A stretch of 5,020 nucleotides of DNA from NCBI GenBank assembly GCA_016186855.1, contig JACPKT010000144.1, positions 1-5,020 of the forward strand, read 5' to 3'. Origin of the DNA: Candidatus Iainarchaeum sp. (GTDB taxonomy: Archaea; Iainarchaeota; Iainarchaeia; Iainarchaeales; GW2011-AR10). Under the pieces are notes generated by a model. It was given only the letters and a program-made list of their open reading frames with translations. It ran no database searches and was not told where the DNA came from. A program made the position numbers and the translations under genes. Shown in pieces: positions 4,765 through 5,020 of this stretch (the stretch's first letter is position 1; each line of letters starts with the position of its first letter).

Positions 4765-4820
4765 CATTTGCACTGCATACATGGCCTATTTCACCTCGTT
4801 CAATAGGCCGATAATATCAA
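4765..4820 (-). repeat. Hairpin repeat copy 5
   Basis: Read on the minus strand: TTGATATTATC (4820-4810), an 8-bp stem GGCCTATT (4809-4802) and AATAGGCC (4790-4783), and a 3' flank CATGTATGCAGTGCAAATG. Its loop is 11 bases instead of 3-5 and contains GAGGTGA, a Shine-Dalgarno-like sequence. It is in tandem with copy 6, about 60 bases apart. Confidence 0.65.
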
Positions 4821-4830
4821 ATTAATCATT

Positions 4831-4857
4831 CCCAAATATGTGGCAATAATATTCAAA
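4831..4857 (-). repeat. Possible hairpin-less relic of the repeat
   Basis: On the minus strand TTTGAATATTATTGC runs directly into CACATATTTGGG. The first part matches the 5' flank of copy 5 (TTTGATATTATCG) and the second the start of the 3' flank (CACATAC), with no stem-loop between. It could be a copy that lost its hairpin or an unoccupied precursor. The match is short and A/T-rich, so chance is possible. Confidence 0.35.
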
Positions 4858-4933
4858 TTGTTTGCATTAATATAAAAAAGTTGCTAAATTAAAACCAAAA
4901 AGACTTAAAAAAAGGAAATTATTGCAAACAATT
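4856..4933. repeat. 11-bp inverted repeat with 56-base A-rich spacer
   Basis: AATTGTTTGCA (4856-4866) is exactly complementary to TGCAAACAATT (4923-4933). The spacer on the plus strand is very A-rich (T-rich on the minus strand). It lies upstream of the aMBF1 leader and could be a terminator of a plus-strand or off-window transcript, a protein-binding palindrome or a mobile-element trace. I see no gene in the remaining 4934-5020. Confidence 0.5.
4868..4877 (-). promoter_or_regulatory. Candidate promoter of the aMBF1-M50 operon
   Basis: TTTATATTAA on the minus strand is TATA-like and about 170 bases before the aMBF1 ATG. If used, the transcript would carry hairpin copies 5 and 6 in a leader of about 145 bases. 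The A/T-rich 5' flank of copy 6 (near 4750-4757) is a closer alternative box that would give a leader of about 30 bases. Confidence 0.25.
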
Positions 4934-5020
4934 CAAAAAAGAACTGCTTTCAAAGACTTCAAAGAGTCTGTAGCGAATTTTGTTGAAACTCCATAATTAT
5001 TAATTGGAAAAGTGAACCAT

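Noticed and set aside
850..4820. CRISPR array
   Set aside because: The units are hairpins with conserved flanks and variable self-complementary centres, spread between genes; there are no regular identical repeats with unique spacers.
4871..4996. Open plus-strand frame ending VANFVETP
   Set aside because: It has no ATG, the first half is Lys-rich from A-rich spacer, and it crosses the 11-bp inverted repeat; there is no support for translation.

Overview
The window looks archaeal, probably a small-genome DPANN-type lineage (an inference). Three things point there: a tRNA interrupted by two introns with bulge-helix-bulge splice junctions and no encoded CCA end; a zinc-ribbon plus helix-turn-helix protein of the archaeal MBF1 family; and TATA-like A/T boxes upstream of genes. 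Spacers are very A/T-rich, while the genes are moderately so.

Layout: positions 1-434 (minus) hold the N-terminal part of a tyrosine recombinase/integrase that runs off the left edge. Its start is bracketed by a 12-bp inverted repeat, and 79 bases upstream lies tRNA-Asn(GUU) (513-661, minus), with a 40-nt D-loop intron and a 36-nt anticodon-loop intron. Positions 662-1514 contain no convincing protein gene. They hold a strong TATA-like box, two hairpin repeat copies, and a 273-nt segment (973-1245) closed by a long-range 7-bp stem, which may be an unidentified structured RNA. ftsZ follows at 1515-2591 (plus), with a Shine-Dalgarno site and a GAAA-tetraloop hairpin/T-tract terminator. The convergent gap 2592-2854 carries two more hairpin repeats and a 12-bp terminator-like inverted repeat. 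A minus-strand gene pair fills the right half: an aMBF1-type regulator (4327-4698), then a site-2 (M50) membrane metalloprotease (2855-4315), 11 bases apart and probably one operon. Positions 4699-5020 hold two further hairpin repeats, a hairpin-less relic and an 11-bp inverted repeat.

The most unusual signal is a dispersed repeat family. Its 5' flank (ATATTATCG) and 3' flank (CACATACAGATTGTAAAC-like) are conserved, but the stem between them differs in sequence from copy to copy and stays self-complementary. Six copies occur as three tandem pairs, each pair oriented with the neighbouring gene. I do not recognise this family.

The genes appear to serve separate processes: cell division (FtsZ), intramembrane proteolysis plus transcription regulation (M50/aMBF1), translation (tRNA-Asn) and a possible integrated element using the tRNA region (integrase).
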